Below, piece by piece: positions 1-8,480 of a stretch of 64,000 nucleotides of DNA (position 1 is its first letter; the number at the start of each line of letters is the position of its first letter). Both the position numbers and the translations under genes were made by a program. The notes below the pieces were generated by a model. That model was not told where the DNA came from and ran no database searches. It saw only the letters and a list, made by a program, of their open reading frames with translations. The DNA is from Yokenella regensburgei ATCC 49455 (GTDB lineage: Bacteria > Pseudomonadota > Gammaproteobacteria > Enterobacterales > Enterobacteriaceae): NCBI RefSeq assembly GCF_000735455.1, contig NZ_JMPS01000018.1, positions 1 to 64,000 on the forward strand, given 5' to 3'.

Positions 1-827
1 AAACCAAGGTTTTGGAGAAACTTCGCCACGTCAGGAATATCCCCGCCGTTTTGGCTTTTCTGCATCGCCCCGGTAATTCGAGCATCATCCCCCGAGGCTA
101 CCGTTCCGGCAGTTGTTCCAACATTTCGCGTCGAGCTGTCACCCAGCTCTAAATTCTGCCGTGCTAATGCGGTATTGGGTAAGTCCGACAGGTTGCGATC
201 TTTTGCCAGCCGTGCGCTCCCGTTATCCATCGCAATTTTAACGGCCTTCGATGTTGCCGCCTGCGATTCGCTGTCACTGGTCACACTGCTGCTGAGCTGC
301 ACAAACCCTTTCTCTGTCGTTGACGCATCCGGGTGATTACGTGACTGCTCATGCGCGCGCAACTGGCTGTCAACATACTGGCGTGTTGCCAGTACAACAG
401 CTGGATCAATCTTCAACGTAACGGCTTCGGTGCTGCTGACAATCAGGATCACACGAATAACCTGAACGCGCCCGCTCCCCTCCTGCAACTGAGGCTTATA
501 GGTTTCAGCGCAATTGGCAATCGCCACCATATCGCCATCTTTATCGAAAAGGCCGATCTCACGAATCCACCACCCGCCGACGTCTTCCGGTATGACCTGT
601 TCCGCAATGATCTGGCTAGCGTTCGCCGGGTCCACCGTCAGCATATTCAGAGGGGCTCGGCGTAACTCATGTACGAGGGCAGTCTGTGCCGGATTCGGTG
701 TAGGCAGTACACCATTGCCATCACCAACGGCCAACTGGGTAATCTCAACTTTCGTACCCAACGCCGTGGCTTTTGCCAGTTTTGCCGCCCCGATATTGGT
801 CAACAGGGCAAGATATTTAGTCGCCAC
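1..827 (-). CDS. H: Tail fibre protein gpH, N-terminal part (runs off window)
   Basis: Read from a GTG at 827 that overlaps the end of gene I, the frame stays open to base 1. The product begins MATKYLALLTNIGAAKLAKA, the usual start of P2 gpH fibres, and continues with the baseplate-attachment domain (GWWIREIGLFDKDGD near residues 80-95) and a later HPDASTTEKGFVQLSS segment typical of phage fibre repeats. The host-binding tip is outside the window. H would carry the receptor-binding end of the virion. Its position after I is as in P2. Identification is secure; the GTG start is inferred from position and homology. Confidence 0.88.
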   Translation of the reverse strand, partial: MATKYLALLTNIGAAKLAKATALGTKVEITQLAVGDGNGVLPTPNPAQTALVHELRRAPLNMLTVDPANASQIIAEQVIPEDVGGWWIREIGLFDKDGDMVAIANCAETYKPQLQEGSGRVQVIRVILIVSSTEAVTLKIDPAVVLATRQYVDSQLRAHEQSRNHPDASTTEKGFVQLSSSVTSDSESQAATSKAVKIAMDNGSARLAKDRNLSDLPNTALARQNLELGDSSTRNVGTTAGTVASGDDARITGAMQKSQNGGDIPDVAKFLQNLG

Positions 828-1431
828 TTGCGATCTCCACGGTATCAATTAAATGGATTGCTGCGCCGGTGTAGTCATTGCCACCCACAGCGATGGTTTC
901 AGGAAAATAGGGATATACCGTCAGCGTATCTCCCACGTAACACCCCGCCCCTATCTCGATATAACCCTGAGACTGAAGCGAAAGTGAAAGGCCGGTGAGG
1001 TGACGGCTTCTGGGTTTTGCATCGTCGATCAGGCGCTCAAGCTCCCGATAAGTTTCCTCGGTGATCCCCTCATCCTGAATGCCGATTTCAAGCCGGAAAG
1101 TGCCTGGCTCCTCGCCGTTCTGCCACCACTCAATCACCCTCAGCAAATAGCCGAAAGGTTCAACAACGCGCCTCAGCGCTGAAATCGTGCCTTTGTGACG
1201 ATGGACAAGCCAGGAGGCTTTGATTACCTGCCTCTTGGTCTGTTCAGACCAGCGCTTATCCCAGCGATCAACAGACAACGCCCAGGCAAGATAGGGTAAA
1301 AACTCCACGGGGCATTCATCCGGATTCCAGAGCTTTCGAAGGTCGACAGGAATACCGCTGATCCGCGCCGTCGGTTTCTCCGCATTCCGCATGAAGGTGC
1401 TGGCTGAAGGCGGCAGGAGGCTGTTACTCAT
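817..1431 (-). CDS. I: Baseplate protein gpI
   Basis: This 204-residue protein is the P2 gpI family (tail protein I), somewhat longer than the P2 protein (about 176). It forms part of the baseplate wedge and links the baseplate to the fibres. Recognisable features are the N-terminal LLPPSAST...RNAEKPTARI and the central VEFLPYLAWALSVDRWDKRW segment, a family signature. It overlaps J at its start and H at its end, so J, I and H are probably translated in series. The C-terminal extension relative to P2 is unexplained. Confidence 0.88.
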   Translation of the reverse strand: MSNSLLPPSASTFMRNAEKPTARISGIPVDLRKLWNPDECPVEFLPYLAWALSVDRWDKRWSEQTKRQVIKASWLVHRHKGTISALRRVVEPFGYLLRVIEWWQNGEEPGTFRLEIGIQDEGITEETYRELERLIDDAKPRSRHLTGLSLSLQSQGYIEIGAGCYVGDTLTVYPYFPETIAVGGNDYTGAAIHLIDTVEIASGD

Positions 1432-2320
1432 CCGTTCCCCCTACGTTGATGGTGTGCGAAATACACCGTGCCGCCTGGGTATCATCGATCACGATATCTT
1501 CCGGAGGGTTCAGCAAGACTACACGCTGCACCCCCTGCACATGCAGAGCGGCCATAATGGCCGAACGCGCAACATCGCGACCGATTTTTCCCTGCTCTGC
1601 CAGCCATGCCCGCAGTGCATCATCTGCCGCACTCAGGATCGGCTCAGATTCCGGCCCCGGATAGAGATAAAGCAGAGCGTCAATTTCATAATTCACAATC
1701 TCCGCTGACTGGACGGTTAGCCGGTCGGCGACAGGCCGCTTATCATCCGCTGAGAGCGTATCGTTTACCGTTGCGATCAGCTCGTCGCTCGCCGTGCCAT
1801 CCCCTTCGGTAGACAGAATGGACACGACGACAACAGCGGGTGAGGGGCTGGTTGCCCTGGCATCTGCAACTTTTCCGCTGGCACTCTTCGCAAAATATTC
1901 GTATGCACCGGTAGGGCCAGCAACGCTCAACCCTTCAAAAGCGGATTGCGCGCGCAGACGCAGTGCGGTATCGCTTTCCATCTCTGCATCGGTGGTTTCG
2001 GTAGCCGGAATACGAACCAGGCGTTCGGTGTTCAGGTTACCCGCAAGGTTATCAAGATCGGTGGAGACGGAATGGCTCAACATGCAGGCCGCAGCCCCCT
2101 CATTGATTCGCTGGCGCAGCATTAATTCCCGGTAGGCAATCACCTGCGCCAGTATGGTCAGGGGTTCAGACTCAAGTTTTAACGCAGCGGCAACAGAAGC
2201 CTGTTGTTCATCAGGGAAAGCCGCGATCATGACGGCTTTGACATCCGCCAGAATCACTTCAAAATCCAGCGCCTCAATAATCTGCGGCGGCGGTAGCTGC
2301 GCCAAATCAACTGTTGCCAT
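1424..2320 (-). CDS. J: Baseplate assembly protein gpJ
   Basis: This 298-residue protein has nearly the length of P2 gpJ (302). It begins MATVDLAQLPPPQIIEALDFE, a family hallmark, and belongs to the baseplate J-like family that forms the wedge of contractile tails with I and W. The middle part (residues about 110-160, ALRLRAQSAFEGLSVAGPTGAYEYFAKSA) matches the conserved core. Its start overlaps the end of W, and it continues into I by overlap. It is predicted to act in the cytoplasm during tail assembly and then in the virion. Confidence 0.9.
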   Translation of the reverse strand: MATVDLAQLPPPQIIEALDFEVILADVKAVMIAAFPDEQQASVAAALKLESEPLTILAQVIAYRELMLRQRINEGAAACMLSHSVSTDLDNLAGNLNTERLVRIPATETTDAEMESDTALRLRAQSAFEGLSVAGPTGAYEYFAKSASGKVADARATSPSPAVVVVSILSTEGDGTASDELIATVNDTLSADDKRPVADRLTVQSAEIVNYEIDALLYLYPGPESEPILSAADDALRAWLAEQGKIGRDVARSAIMAALHVQGVQRVVLLNPPEDIVIDDTQAARCISHTINVGGTDE

Positions 2321-2675
2321 TGCTGCTTTTCCTGAGTGTTAAGGTTGTCGTCTGCTGTTCCATAGATTCCGTCAGCGTCCCTGACAATCCCGCCTCCACT
2401 GCTCCGGACTGCGAATAACGCACATCCACGATGCTCAGCATGATCCGCGGTTCCCATGTCGCCAGCGCAATAACCACCGCGCTCATCAGCTGCATGCGTG
2501 TAACGTCGTTTTGCGGACCATCAATCAGATCAGGAACGAGAGAGCCGTAGCCACGGCGCATGACCCGCGAGCCGATCGGGGTGTTAAGAATGTCACTGGC
2601 TGACTGCCACACGTGGGCGGCGTCCGTAAGCGTTCCCGTGCCATCAGGATTCATCCCGGTATAACGCACCGTCAT
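2307..2675 (-). CDS. W: Baseplate wedge protein gpW (gp25-like)
   Basis: This 122-residue protein is the P2 gpW, T4 gp25-like family, and is close to the P2 length (115). The conserved core SDILNTPIGSRVMRRGYGS and the following LVPDLIDGP are clear near residues 27-55. It helps trigger sheath polymerisation from the baseplate. Its last codons overlap J and its start overlaps the stop of V by four bases, giving tight V-W-J coupling. Confidence 0.92.
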   Translation of the reverse strand: MTVRYTGMNPDGTGTLTDAAHVWQSASDILNTPIGSRVMRRGYGSLVPDLIDGPQNDVTRMQLMSAVVIALATWEPRIMLSIVDVRYSQSGAVEAGLSGTLTESMEQQTTTLTLRKSSNGNS

Positions 2676-3256
2676 CGCGTGCCCTCCGTCCAGCTTCCGC
2701 CACGCTGCACGGCACCATGACCATGATCATCAACCTGGACACCGTTTGAGATGAACGCACCGCCAGTGTGCGTAAAGTCCCCCTGCATTTTGCCGCCTTC
2801 CGTAACGGTGAAATTTTTGGTTTTCAGCATCTCGGTACACTCGACCAGTGGCGTTTCCAGTAAGACCTTAACCGACGCCTCAATCGTTGCTGATTTAATA
2901 CCGCTGACCTGCAAAGCCCCTGCTTCTGCGTCATAGCGAAACTTCGCGCCATCCGGTGCGGTCACGATCATTTCTTTTGCCGATATGCCTGGCGCCGGAT
3001 TGTCGTTGCTGTAAAGACTTCCCCCGATGATCGCAGCGGTAGTGTTACCCCCAAGGCACAGGAACCATACCTGCTCGCCAACAGACGGCGGCACCCAGAA
3101 GCTGAAAGCGCCTGCACGCTGTGCATTCCAGCGCAGCCAGGTGGAATCCAGCTCTCCGCTTTTTACCCTTACCCGCCACTTTTCCTCGTCAATCTCCGTC
3201 ACCGTACCGGTGCGAACGATGTTTTCCAGCAGGCGAATGACTTCAGCCAGATCCAT
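2672..3256 (-). CDS. V: Baseplate spike protein gpV
   Basis: This 194-residue protein corresponds to P2 gpV (211), the membrane-piercing tail spike. An OB-fold N-terminal half (VRVKSGELDSTWLRW, GAFSFWVPPSVGEQV) is followed by a beta-helix-like half. Near the C-terminus there is a DDHGHGAVQRGG segment; in P2 the matching HxH pair of the trimer binds iron at the spike tip (known for the family). It begins where S ends and leads the V-W-J-I-H late operon. Confidence 0.92.
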   Translation of the reverse strand: MDLAEVIRLLENIVRTGTVTEIDEEKWRVRVKSGELDSTWLRWNAQRAGAFSFWVPPSVGEQVWFLCLGGNTTAAIIGGSLYSNDNPAPGISAKEMIVTAPDGAKFRYDAEAGALQVSGIKSATIEASVKVLLETPLVECTEMLKTKNFTVTEGGKMQGDFTHTGGAFISNGVQVDDHGHGAVQRGGSWTEGTR

Positions 3257-3897
3257 CAGCTCACCCCCAGAGAATCTATGACCTGCCGGGCAATAGCCAT
3301 GCGGTCCGCCTTGCTCAGGCCGAGCAACTCACGGCGCGGATAGCTTGCCATCGCGCCACTGTCGTTTACCCGGTCCCGAAGTCCGTACTGGTGAACGCGG
3401 GCAATACGGGCAACTGCACCAGAAAAACCAACTACAGCCCCCTCAGAAGTGGCGCTTGCTTTCAGAAAACGAGCTGTGCGCAGTCGACGAAACATAGGAT
3501 CGCTTTTCGTGGTATCGCGGCGCGTCTCGCTGGCGTTGAGTTCAAGGTAACGCTCAATATCCGCACGATAGAACGAACGCACGGCACCTTTCCCTTCATC
3601 AAATCCGGTCAGCATACGCCCGCGACTTCCACGGGTTGCCCGCCAGTTGCGCAGATGGCGCTCTTCCCCTTCCCAGATAAAGCCGATCTCAGCGCGTGAC
3701 TTCAGTACGCGACGGCGGCGCTTCGGGTATTTCGTACCATCCGGAGCAGTCTGCTTACCGATGCGCTGGCTCTGACTTCGACGTAGGGCAGTCGCTATTC
3801 CGCGCGCTGTACGCAACCGGCGTGCTGGCGCCATTGCGGACAGGATGTCTGCAAAAACCTGATCGAGTTGATGAAACAGCGCGGCATCATCGGTCAT
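3256..3897 (-). CDS. S: Tail completion protein gpS
   Basis: P2 gpS family (phage virion morphogenesis, tail completion), about 213 residues from MTDDAALFHQLDQVFADILSA. An upstream in-frame start would add 11 residues, but the chosen ATG overlaps the end of R in the usual coupled way. The protein is basic (TKYPKRRRRVLKSR near residues 60-73), as in relatives. It is needed for mature tails and head joining. It is longer than P2 gpS (about 150), with extra sequence in the middle. Confidence 0.85.
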   Translation of the reverse strand: MTDDAALFHQLDQVFADILSAMAPARRLRTARGIATALRRSQSQRIGKQTAPDGTKYPKRRRRVLKSRAEIGFIWEGEERHLRNWRATRGSRGRMLTGFDEGKGAVRSFYRADIERYLELNASETRRDTTKSDPMFRRLRTARFLKASATSEGAVVGFSGAVARIARVHQYGLRDRVNDSGAMASYPRRELLGLSKADRMAIARQVIDSLGVS

Positions 3898-4343
3898 GCC
3901 AGCTCTCCTCCGCCAAATACCACTTCCCACTCTCCGCCATTGATGCGCGGGCGGTCTTCGCTCAGGTGCTTCGCGACGGGCTTCCCGTCAAAGGTTTCCA
4001 CCATGACGCGCTCCCAGACCGGCACCTTGAACAGAAGATCGGCCAGGTCGTCGCTGATAATGTCAGCGTCAAACTCCACCTTGCGGTTATTGTCAGGATT
4101 CAGCAGTAAATCAGGCTGATATTGCCAGGCCCAGGCCATGATCGGCAGCATCAGATCATCAACCGCCCCGGGGAATTCCACGGCGAGAATATTGATGGTG
4201 TAGAGGTACATGAAAGACGGTTCGCCGGTCGCTTCAATCCCGATATTGCCTTTTTCCACCCAGACGGTAATTTGCTCCGGGTTGGCCTTACACCAGGTGT
4301 TACCGGCTATCAGGGCTTCACGCATCAACTCTGCTTTTTTCAC
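3894..4343 (-). CDS. R: Tail completion protein gpR
   Basis: 149 residues beginning MKKAELMREALIAGNTWCKA, characteristic of P2 gpR (tail completion). The central segment with YLYTINILAVEF is conserved in this family. It probably acts at the tail terminus, where tail joins head. Its ATG overlaps the stop of the o-spanin gene, and its stop overlaps the start of S. Nothing unusual is seen. Confidence 0.9.
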   Translation of the reverse strand: MKKAELMREALIAGNTWCKANPEQITVWVEKGNIGIEATGEPSFMYLYTINILAVEFPGAVDDLMLPIMAWAWQYQPDLLLNPDNNRKVEFDADIISDDLADLLFKVPVWERVMVETFDGKPVAKHLSEDRPRINGGEWEVVFGGGELA

Positions 4344-4636
4344 TTTATCCCCCTGGCGATTCGCCGCAGTTCCAGCTCTCTGATACCCGCCTTATCGGCG
4401 TTGCATGTGTCCAGCGCATCCAGCAGCGCATCGGACCACGGAGCGAGGCTCCCGTATGTCATTGGTTTTGGCGGTGCTGGCGTTTCAGTTTTTGCCGTCA
4501 GGCTTTCCGGTAAAGGTTCCTGAATAATCACCGGCGCTGACTTCGGCGGCTCGCTGGTACAGGCTGTCAGCCACACGGTCAGGCACAGGCACAGCGGCAC
4601 ATTTATCACCGGCCAGCTCAGTTTTGATATTTTCAC
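4340..4636 (-). CDS. lysC: Outer-membrane spanin lipoprotein (Rz1/LysC-like)
   Basis: 98 residues with a lipoprotein signal: MKISKLSWPVINVPLCLCLTV followed by the lipobox LTAC, so Cys26 is the likely lipidation site. The mature part is proline-rich (EPPKSAPVIIQEPLPE, PAPPKPM), as in Rz1-type o-spanins. It begins inside the i-spanin gene in another frame and extends beyond it, the overlapping arrangement seen in P2 lysB/lysC. It would pair with the i-spanin to fuse inner and outer membranes in the last step of lysis. Confidence 0.85.
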   Translation of the reverse strand: MKISKLSWPVINVPLCLCLTVWLTACTSEPPKSAPVIIQEPLPESLTAKTETPAPPKPMTYGSLAPWSDALLDALDTCNADKAGIRELELRRIARGIK

Positions 4637-4880
4637 GGCGCTTTTCCCCTGTATCGCTACGCTTCTGAGCCAGTGTTTTCAGACCAGCGGCCACTTCGTT
4701 CACGTCGTTACGTAACGCCCTGATCTCGGCCAGCACATCACCGGTTTGCTTAAGCTTCTGGCTGGCTTCTCCAAGTGCCGTCTCTGCGGCCTCTCGCTTA
4801 CTGCTCTCCAGCGTCAGCCTGACGCCTGCGATGACCAGCAGAAGGGAAATAAAAACGGTAAATACACCCAGCGCTTTCAT
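4485..4880 (-). CDS. lysB: Inner-membrane spanin (Rz/LysB-like)
   Basis: 131 residues with an N-terminal membrane anchor (residues about 4-22, LGVFTVFISLLLVIAGVRL) and a periplasmic coiled coil rich in E, K, A and Q. This is the layout of Rz-type i-spanins, and the LysB family of P2-like phages has the same start. It overlaps the endolysin stop, and the o-spanin gene starts inside it in another frame. No gene lies between endolysin and i-spanin, so the P2 lysA antiholin position is empty. Confidence 0.83.
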   Translation of the reverse strand: MKALGVFTVFISLLLVIAGVRLTLESSKREAAETALGEASQKLKQTGDVLAEIRALRNDVNEVAAGLKTLAQKRSDTGEKRRENIKTELAGDKCAAVPVPDRVADSLYQRAAEVSAGDYSGTFTGKPDGKN

Positions 4881-5428
4881 TTCGCCCCCTTCAGCTCAGG
4901 CTCTGAGAGGCACCAGTCCCGAAACTCTTCCCGGCGCTTTACCAGCCCCGGCAGACGATTTCCGCCGGAGTTGACAAAGTCTGTGAGTCGCTCGCAAACG
5001 CCCTGCCAGTTGCCATCCTGCGCATTGCGCCAGATTGTTGTTCTGACCTTCTGGCCCTTTTTGTTGGTGTACCAGCCAAGACCACCACAACCGACGTTAA
5101 ATGCGCCGTCAGTCAGCGCTTCGAAAACCCGTTGTGGTGCAGCTGTGCCATTAAACTCGCGGTTTACGCATTTCTCAGCACGAAACAGGTCATTCACCCA
5201 TCGCTCGGCGATCTCGCGCTCGGCGTATTCGCGGTTCTGCACGTTGCTGGTCGACCCCATGCCAACGGTCAGCACACCTGCCGGGCAGTAATACGGCGTC
5301 TTTCGGCAATCCTCGTATTTCGCCATCTTCAGCTGCGCTTCAGGACTTGTGCGCAGCGTCTGCGGCCAGAGTGCCGCTGCGAGAGAAACAATCGCCGCAA
5401 CAGAACAGGCAATAATTCCTCTTTTCAT
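4877..5428 (-). CDS. SAR endolysin, P1 Lyz/R21-type lysozyme
   Basis: 183-residue glycoside hydrolase 24 lysozyme. The N-terminus (residues 5-21, IIACSVAAIVSLAAALW) is a weakly hydrophobic signal-arrest-release segment. The catalytic triad has the E-8-C-5-T spacing: Glu39, Cys48, Thr54. Cysteines at 8 (inside the SAR segment), 41 and 48 match those of P1 Lyz, where release of the SAR segment swaps disulfides and frees the active-site Cys (established for P1). P2 gpK is a different enzyme, a lambda R-like transglycosylase, so this is a substituted lysis gene. It sits between holin and i-spanin with four-base overlaps. Confidence 0.9.
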   Translation of the reverse strand: MKRGIIACSVAAIVSLAAALWPQTLRTSPEAQLKMAKYEDCRKTPYYCPAGVLTVGMGSTSNVQNREYAEREIAERWVNDLFRAEKCVNREFNGTAAPQRVFEALTDGAFNVGCGGLGWYTNKKGQKVRTTIWRNAQDGNWQGVCERLTDFVNSGGNRLPGLVKRREEFRDWCLSEPELKGAK

Positions 5429-5706
5429 CGCGGTGACTCCCTGATAGTCCGGATTAACTCCTTCACGTCCTGCCGGTTCTCGGTATCGTCCCGAATCGCA
5501 TCGATCAATTCATTCAGCAGAACATTATTGGTTTCATGGATGCGGGACATCCGGCGGCGATGAAGCTCACCCAGCACGGCAACCACGATCCCGGTGAGCG
5601 CAGCAATGAAAGCCAGCCAGTCCTTCTGCGTCATCATGCCGACGCCCGTCAGCAGCATCGACCAGAGGTACACCGTCCAGTTCCAGAGGCGGTTTATCAG
5701 CTCCAT
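5425..5706 (-). CDS. Putative holin (HP1 holin-like)
   Basis: 93 residues with two hydrophobic stretches (about 10-24 and 30-46, WLAFIAALTGIVVAVLGEL) followed by a long charged helix (HRRRMSRIHETNN...). The MTQKDWLAFIAALTGI region resembles holins of the HP1 family rather than P2 gpY, which has three transmembrane helices. With a SAR endolysin its job would be to depolarise the membrane and so release the enzyme. Holin identity rests on size, topology and position. The family match is from memory. Confidence 0.72.
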   Translation of the reverse strand: MELINRLWNWTVYLWSMLLTGVGMMTQKDWLAFIAALTGIVVAVLGELHRRRMSRIHETNNVLLNELIDAIRDDTENRQDVKELIRTIRESPR

Positions 5707-5897
5707 AATTGAACAGTCTCCTTTGTCGCAGAGGTGTCGACGTCAGGCAGTTCAACTTCCTGCCCTGCATCAAGGAAGATCTGACCGGCCAGCGCATGAT
5801 TCGCAGCCAGTACGATCTCGGTCACGCCCTGGGTGATGCCGTAGTGACGCTGACACAACAAATCCACTGTATCGCCCTGCAATGCCTTCACTTTCAT
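5697..5897 (-). CDS. X: Tail protein gpX (LysM-like)
   Basis: 66 residues, nearly the P2 gpX length (67). The sequence MKVKALQGDTVDLLCQRHYG is a LysM-like start, and the ELPDVDTSA region near the end is conserved in the family. It is essential for tail formation in P2. It starts in the last base of L and overlaps the holin gene, exactly as in the P2 L-X-Y order. Confidence 0.9.
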   Translation of the reverse strand: MKVKALQGDTVDLLCQRHYGITQGVTEIVLAANHALAGQIFLDAGQEVELPDVDTSATKETVQLWS

Positions 5898-6394
5898 CAG
5901 AACGCCTCCGCAGAGTTACGGACCACGCCCTGAATATCCGAGATAGCCCAGCGCGCATCACGCCAGTGATCATTCGCCTGGGTTGCGAGCGCGGCGGCGC
6001 GCTTTTCGCCCGCGTCGCCCGTGGTGTCAACATCGCGGAAAGTCTCGATCAGCAGGGCCCGCGAGATGCTGTAAACTGCGCGGCGCCAGCGATATACCTT
6101 TACGCTCTCGTCGTTAATCACCATGGCCGGTACAGCGGCTAAACTGGCATATCCGGCCCCGATCTGTTCAGCCTGCCATTGCTTCAGCTGGTCAGCTGTG
6201 TGGGCTACGGCTTCGATGACCACCTGCTTTAAACGCGAAGTGGTAACCGCACCGGTGATCCGCATCTCCTTACGGACGTTGCTCAGCACTATCTCGGGCC
6301 AGAACTCCCCGGCGGTGACTTTCTCTCCGCCGTCATCCACGTCCGGCACATCCTCCGCAGAGGGGGTAACTGTGCGAGGGGCCACAAGGCTCAT
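5897..6394 (-). CDS. L: Head completion/stabilisation protein gpL
   Basis: 165 residues, P2 gpL family (169 in P2). It begins MSLVAPRTVTPSAEDVPDVDDGGEKV and contains FWPEIVLSNVRKEMRITGAVTTSRLK, a strong family signature. The protein seals the filled capsid after DNA packaging. A gap of about 100 bases separates it from M upstream; no gene is visible in the gap. Confidence 0.92.
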   Translation of the reverse strand: MSLVAPRTVTPSAEDVPDVDDGGEKVTAGEFWPEIVLSNVRKEMRITGAVTTSRLKQVVIEAVAHTADQLKQWQAEQIGAGYASLAAVPAMVINDESVKVYRWRRAVYSISRALLIETFRDVDTTGDAGEKRAAALATQANDHWRDARWAISDIQGVVRNSAEAF

Positions 6395-6497
6395 CGTGTA
6401 GTCTCCAGAAAAGGTTGGCGGTGAGCGGACGGAGAAAAGCTAACGCGATGCGTTGCAGATCTCCGCCCGCGCCGCCAGCGCACGGGGCGCAAGTCGG

Positions 6498-7361
6498 TTA
6501 TTTTTTATCGGCGGTGGGCTTTTTCGTCGTTGTTTTGCGGGCCGCCGTTTTACGTGTTGTGCTGCCAGGGTTGTTTTTGGCGGCTGGCTTTTTGGCAGCT
6601 GGCACCGTCACTTCCGGCGTTGCTGCAGCCTGATTATTGCCCTCTTCGCCCCCGCTCTGGTCTGCACCCTCACTGCCTGATGCATTCTCCGCAGAGGCTT
6701 TTTTTACCTGCCTGGCAAGCTTATCGATCAGCTTTTTCACCCCGGCGCCGGAGTCGAGATTCAGCGCGCGGCGCAACAGCTCCAGCGCAGTCGCCTGTTC
6801 ATCCGCAGTGCCGTTGCACAATGCAAAAGCGCGGGCTTTATACAGCTTGGCCCGGACGACGTCTGGCATATCGCTGTTTTCAGTGATCTCCTGGACCTCA
6901 TCGAGCACCGCCTGATATGGCTTAACATCAGTGCTGTCATCCGCCTTGACCTGCACCAGAATGGGATCGCAAATCTCATCGACCAGCGCTGTCGCTGCCG
7001 TGCGGTTAAACCGGTCTGGCATTGCCAGATTGTGCGCGATGACATACCGCCCGATGCGCACGGCCAGCGGATAATCCCGAATATCAATCGCCCAAATCAT
7101 CAGGCGTGTGATCACTTCATCCTGTCGCCCGCTGTCTCCCTCCAGCGTTCCTTCAATCCACCCCTCATAATTGGGTAGCAGCTGGCGTTTAAGCGCGGCT
7201 TTTGCCTGTTCGCCCTGAATTTTCTTCAGCGCACTCATATCCATACGCATGCGGTGCAGAATTTGCTCGTGTGCAGTACGCGCCGTTTCTGACAGATGAT
7301 CTGCCTTGCCATGGCGCTCAGCCATGACGCGTTGAAAATGTCGTTGTGCCGGTGTCAGCAT
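6498..7361 (-). CDS. M: Terminase small subunit/endonuclease gpM with a lysine-rich tail
   Basis: 287 residues from MLTPAQRHFQRVMAERHG, the standard gpM start; an upstream TTG in the same frame would add 30 residues and is rejected. Residues 1-220 match P2 gpM (247), which cuts cos and works with gpP. The remaining 67 residues are an added low-complexity tail: acidic and Gly/Ser-rich first (SGSEGADQSGGEEGNN), then Ala/Lys/Thr-rich (PAAKKPAAKNN, RKTAARKTTTKKP), like the tail of histone H1. Such a tail could bind DNA non-specifically near cos (inference). It follows N in the capsid operon. Confidence 0.9.
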   Translation of the reverse strand: MLTPAQRHFQRVMAERHGKADHLSETARTAHEQILHRMRMDMSALKKIQGEQAKAALKRQLLPNYEGWIEGTLEGDSGRQDEVITRLMIWAIDIRDYPLAVRIGRYVIAHNLAMPDRFNRTAATALVDEICDPILVQVKADDSTDVKPYQAVLDEVQEITENSDMPDVVRAKLYKARAFALCNGTADEQATALELLRRALNLDSGAGVKKLIDKLARQVKKASAENASGSEGADQSGGEEGNNQAAATPEVTVPAAKKPAAKNNPGSTTRKTAARKTTTKKPTADKK

Positions 7362-7407
7362 TGTTTCTTCCCCGATGAACGGCGGGCCTAAGCCCGTCAG
7401 TGTGCGG

Positions 7408-8457
7408 TTATGCGCCGCCTTCCGGCGCCTCGGCAAAGGCAATGCCGTCAATGAATGCGACGTTGCCGTAGTCCTCGATCACAAAGTCATCATTCGATGA
7501 CTGATAGGTCGCAATACGGTTGTATTCCGGCTCTTCCTTGATCGTCCTGCGCATTCCACCGCGCTGGTAGTACACGGACAGGTTTTTAAATGGCGTGATC
7601 AGTACGCCATTGACCGGGAAGTACGGCGCGATAAAGGTCGGCATATTGCCGACACGTTCTTGCGCGACAATCAGCTGACCGGCCAGCATTTCGGTGTTCG
7701 GGTTGGTCTGGCTCATGGCGTTAATCGCCGGGAAGTTGCCGGTGGTCAACAGGTCGCCCGCCAGGATCACCACGTTGTCAGGATTACGTTTGTGCCACTC
7801 ATCCATCAGGCTGTTTTTGGCGTCATACACCGCCGCGCCCAGGTTGCCGTAAGTCCCTTTCGCAATAACCTTGTTATCTTCATCACGGGAGGTGATCGTG
7901 ACGCCGGAAATCACGCGGTGTGAGGCTTCGGTACGGATTTTCTCCAGCCAGCCAATACCACAATCCTGTAACAGCGGGTTAGCCGCGCGGTCTGATGGAT
8001 CGCTGTATTTGGTGCCGTTGAAACCGATCATGATGCGGTCAAGTGACATCTGGCGAGCCATCGCCTTGCTGATCAGGGGCTGGAATTCCGGCATATGCGC
8101 CCAGGTATCAAGCTGTTCATAGCTGATCCCGTAGTCGTAGTTGACCTTGCGGCACATATAATCAAACGGCTCCATTGAATGGTTAGCCCCTGGATTACGA
8201 CGGTTGGTGGTGCTGTTGTTAACGCCAGCCATCGGGCCTTTGCTGCCAATCAGCACTTTCTGACCAATCTGCTGATTAACACCAAACACGTTAATTTTGC
8301 TCAGGAAAGAATCACTCTCCTTTGCGGCCTGCTCCATGCGCTGCTGACGCGCAGGGTCTACCGCAAATTTCGCAGCGACTGCCGCAGTCGATACGCCGTT
8401 TAAGCGCGCCTGTTGTGCAACGTACTGATCAAACAGCTGGCGGGTATTGTTTTCCAT
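7408..8457 (-). CDS. N: Major capsid protein precursor gpN
   Basis: 349 residues, P2 gpN family (357). It opens MENNTRQLFDQYVAQQARLNGV and has the conserved NPGANHSMEPFDYMCRKVNYDYGISYEQLDTWA region. In P2 the first 31 residues are removed by gpO during maturation; a comparable leader is present here. It forms the T=7 head, or a smaller head if a P4-like satellite directs it. It is the second gene of the O-N-M-L operon. Confidence 0.95.
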   Translation of the reverse strand: MENNTRQLFDQYVAQQARLNGVSTAAVAAKFAVDPARQQRMEQAAKESDSFLSKINVFGVNQQIGQKVLIGSKGPMAGVNNSTTNRRNPGANHSMEPFDYMCRKVNYDYGISYEQLDTWAHMPEFQPLISKAMARQMSLDRIMIGFNGTKYSDPSDRAANPLLQDCGIGWLEKIRTEASHRVISGVTITSRDEDNKVIAKGTYGNLGAAVYDAKNSLMDEWHKRNPDNVVILAGDLLTTGNFPAINAMSQTNPNTEMLAGQLIVAQERVGNMPTFIAPYFPVNGVLITPFKNLSVYYQRGGMRRTIKEEPEYNRIATYQSSNDDFVIEDYGNVAFIDGIAFAEAPEGGA

Positions 8458-8480
8458 GTTCTCTGCTCTCGTAGTGGATA

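Noticed and set aside
7362-7451. 30-residue N-terminal extension of gpM from TTG
   Set aside because: It overlaps the end of N and the family start MLTPAQRHFQRV lies downstream with a proper Shine-Dalgarno.
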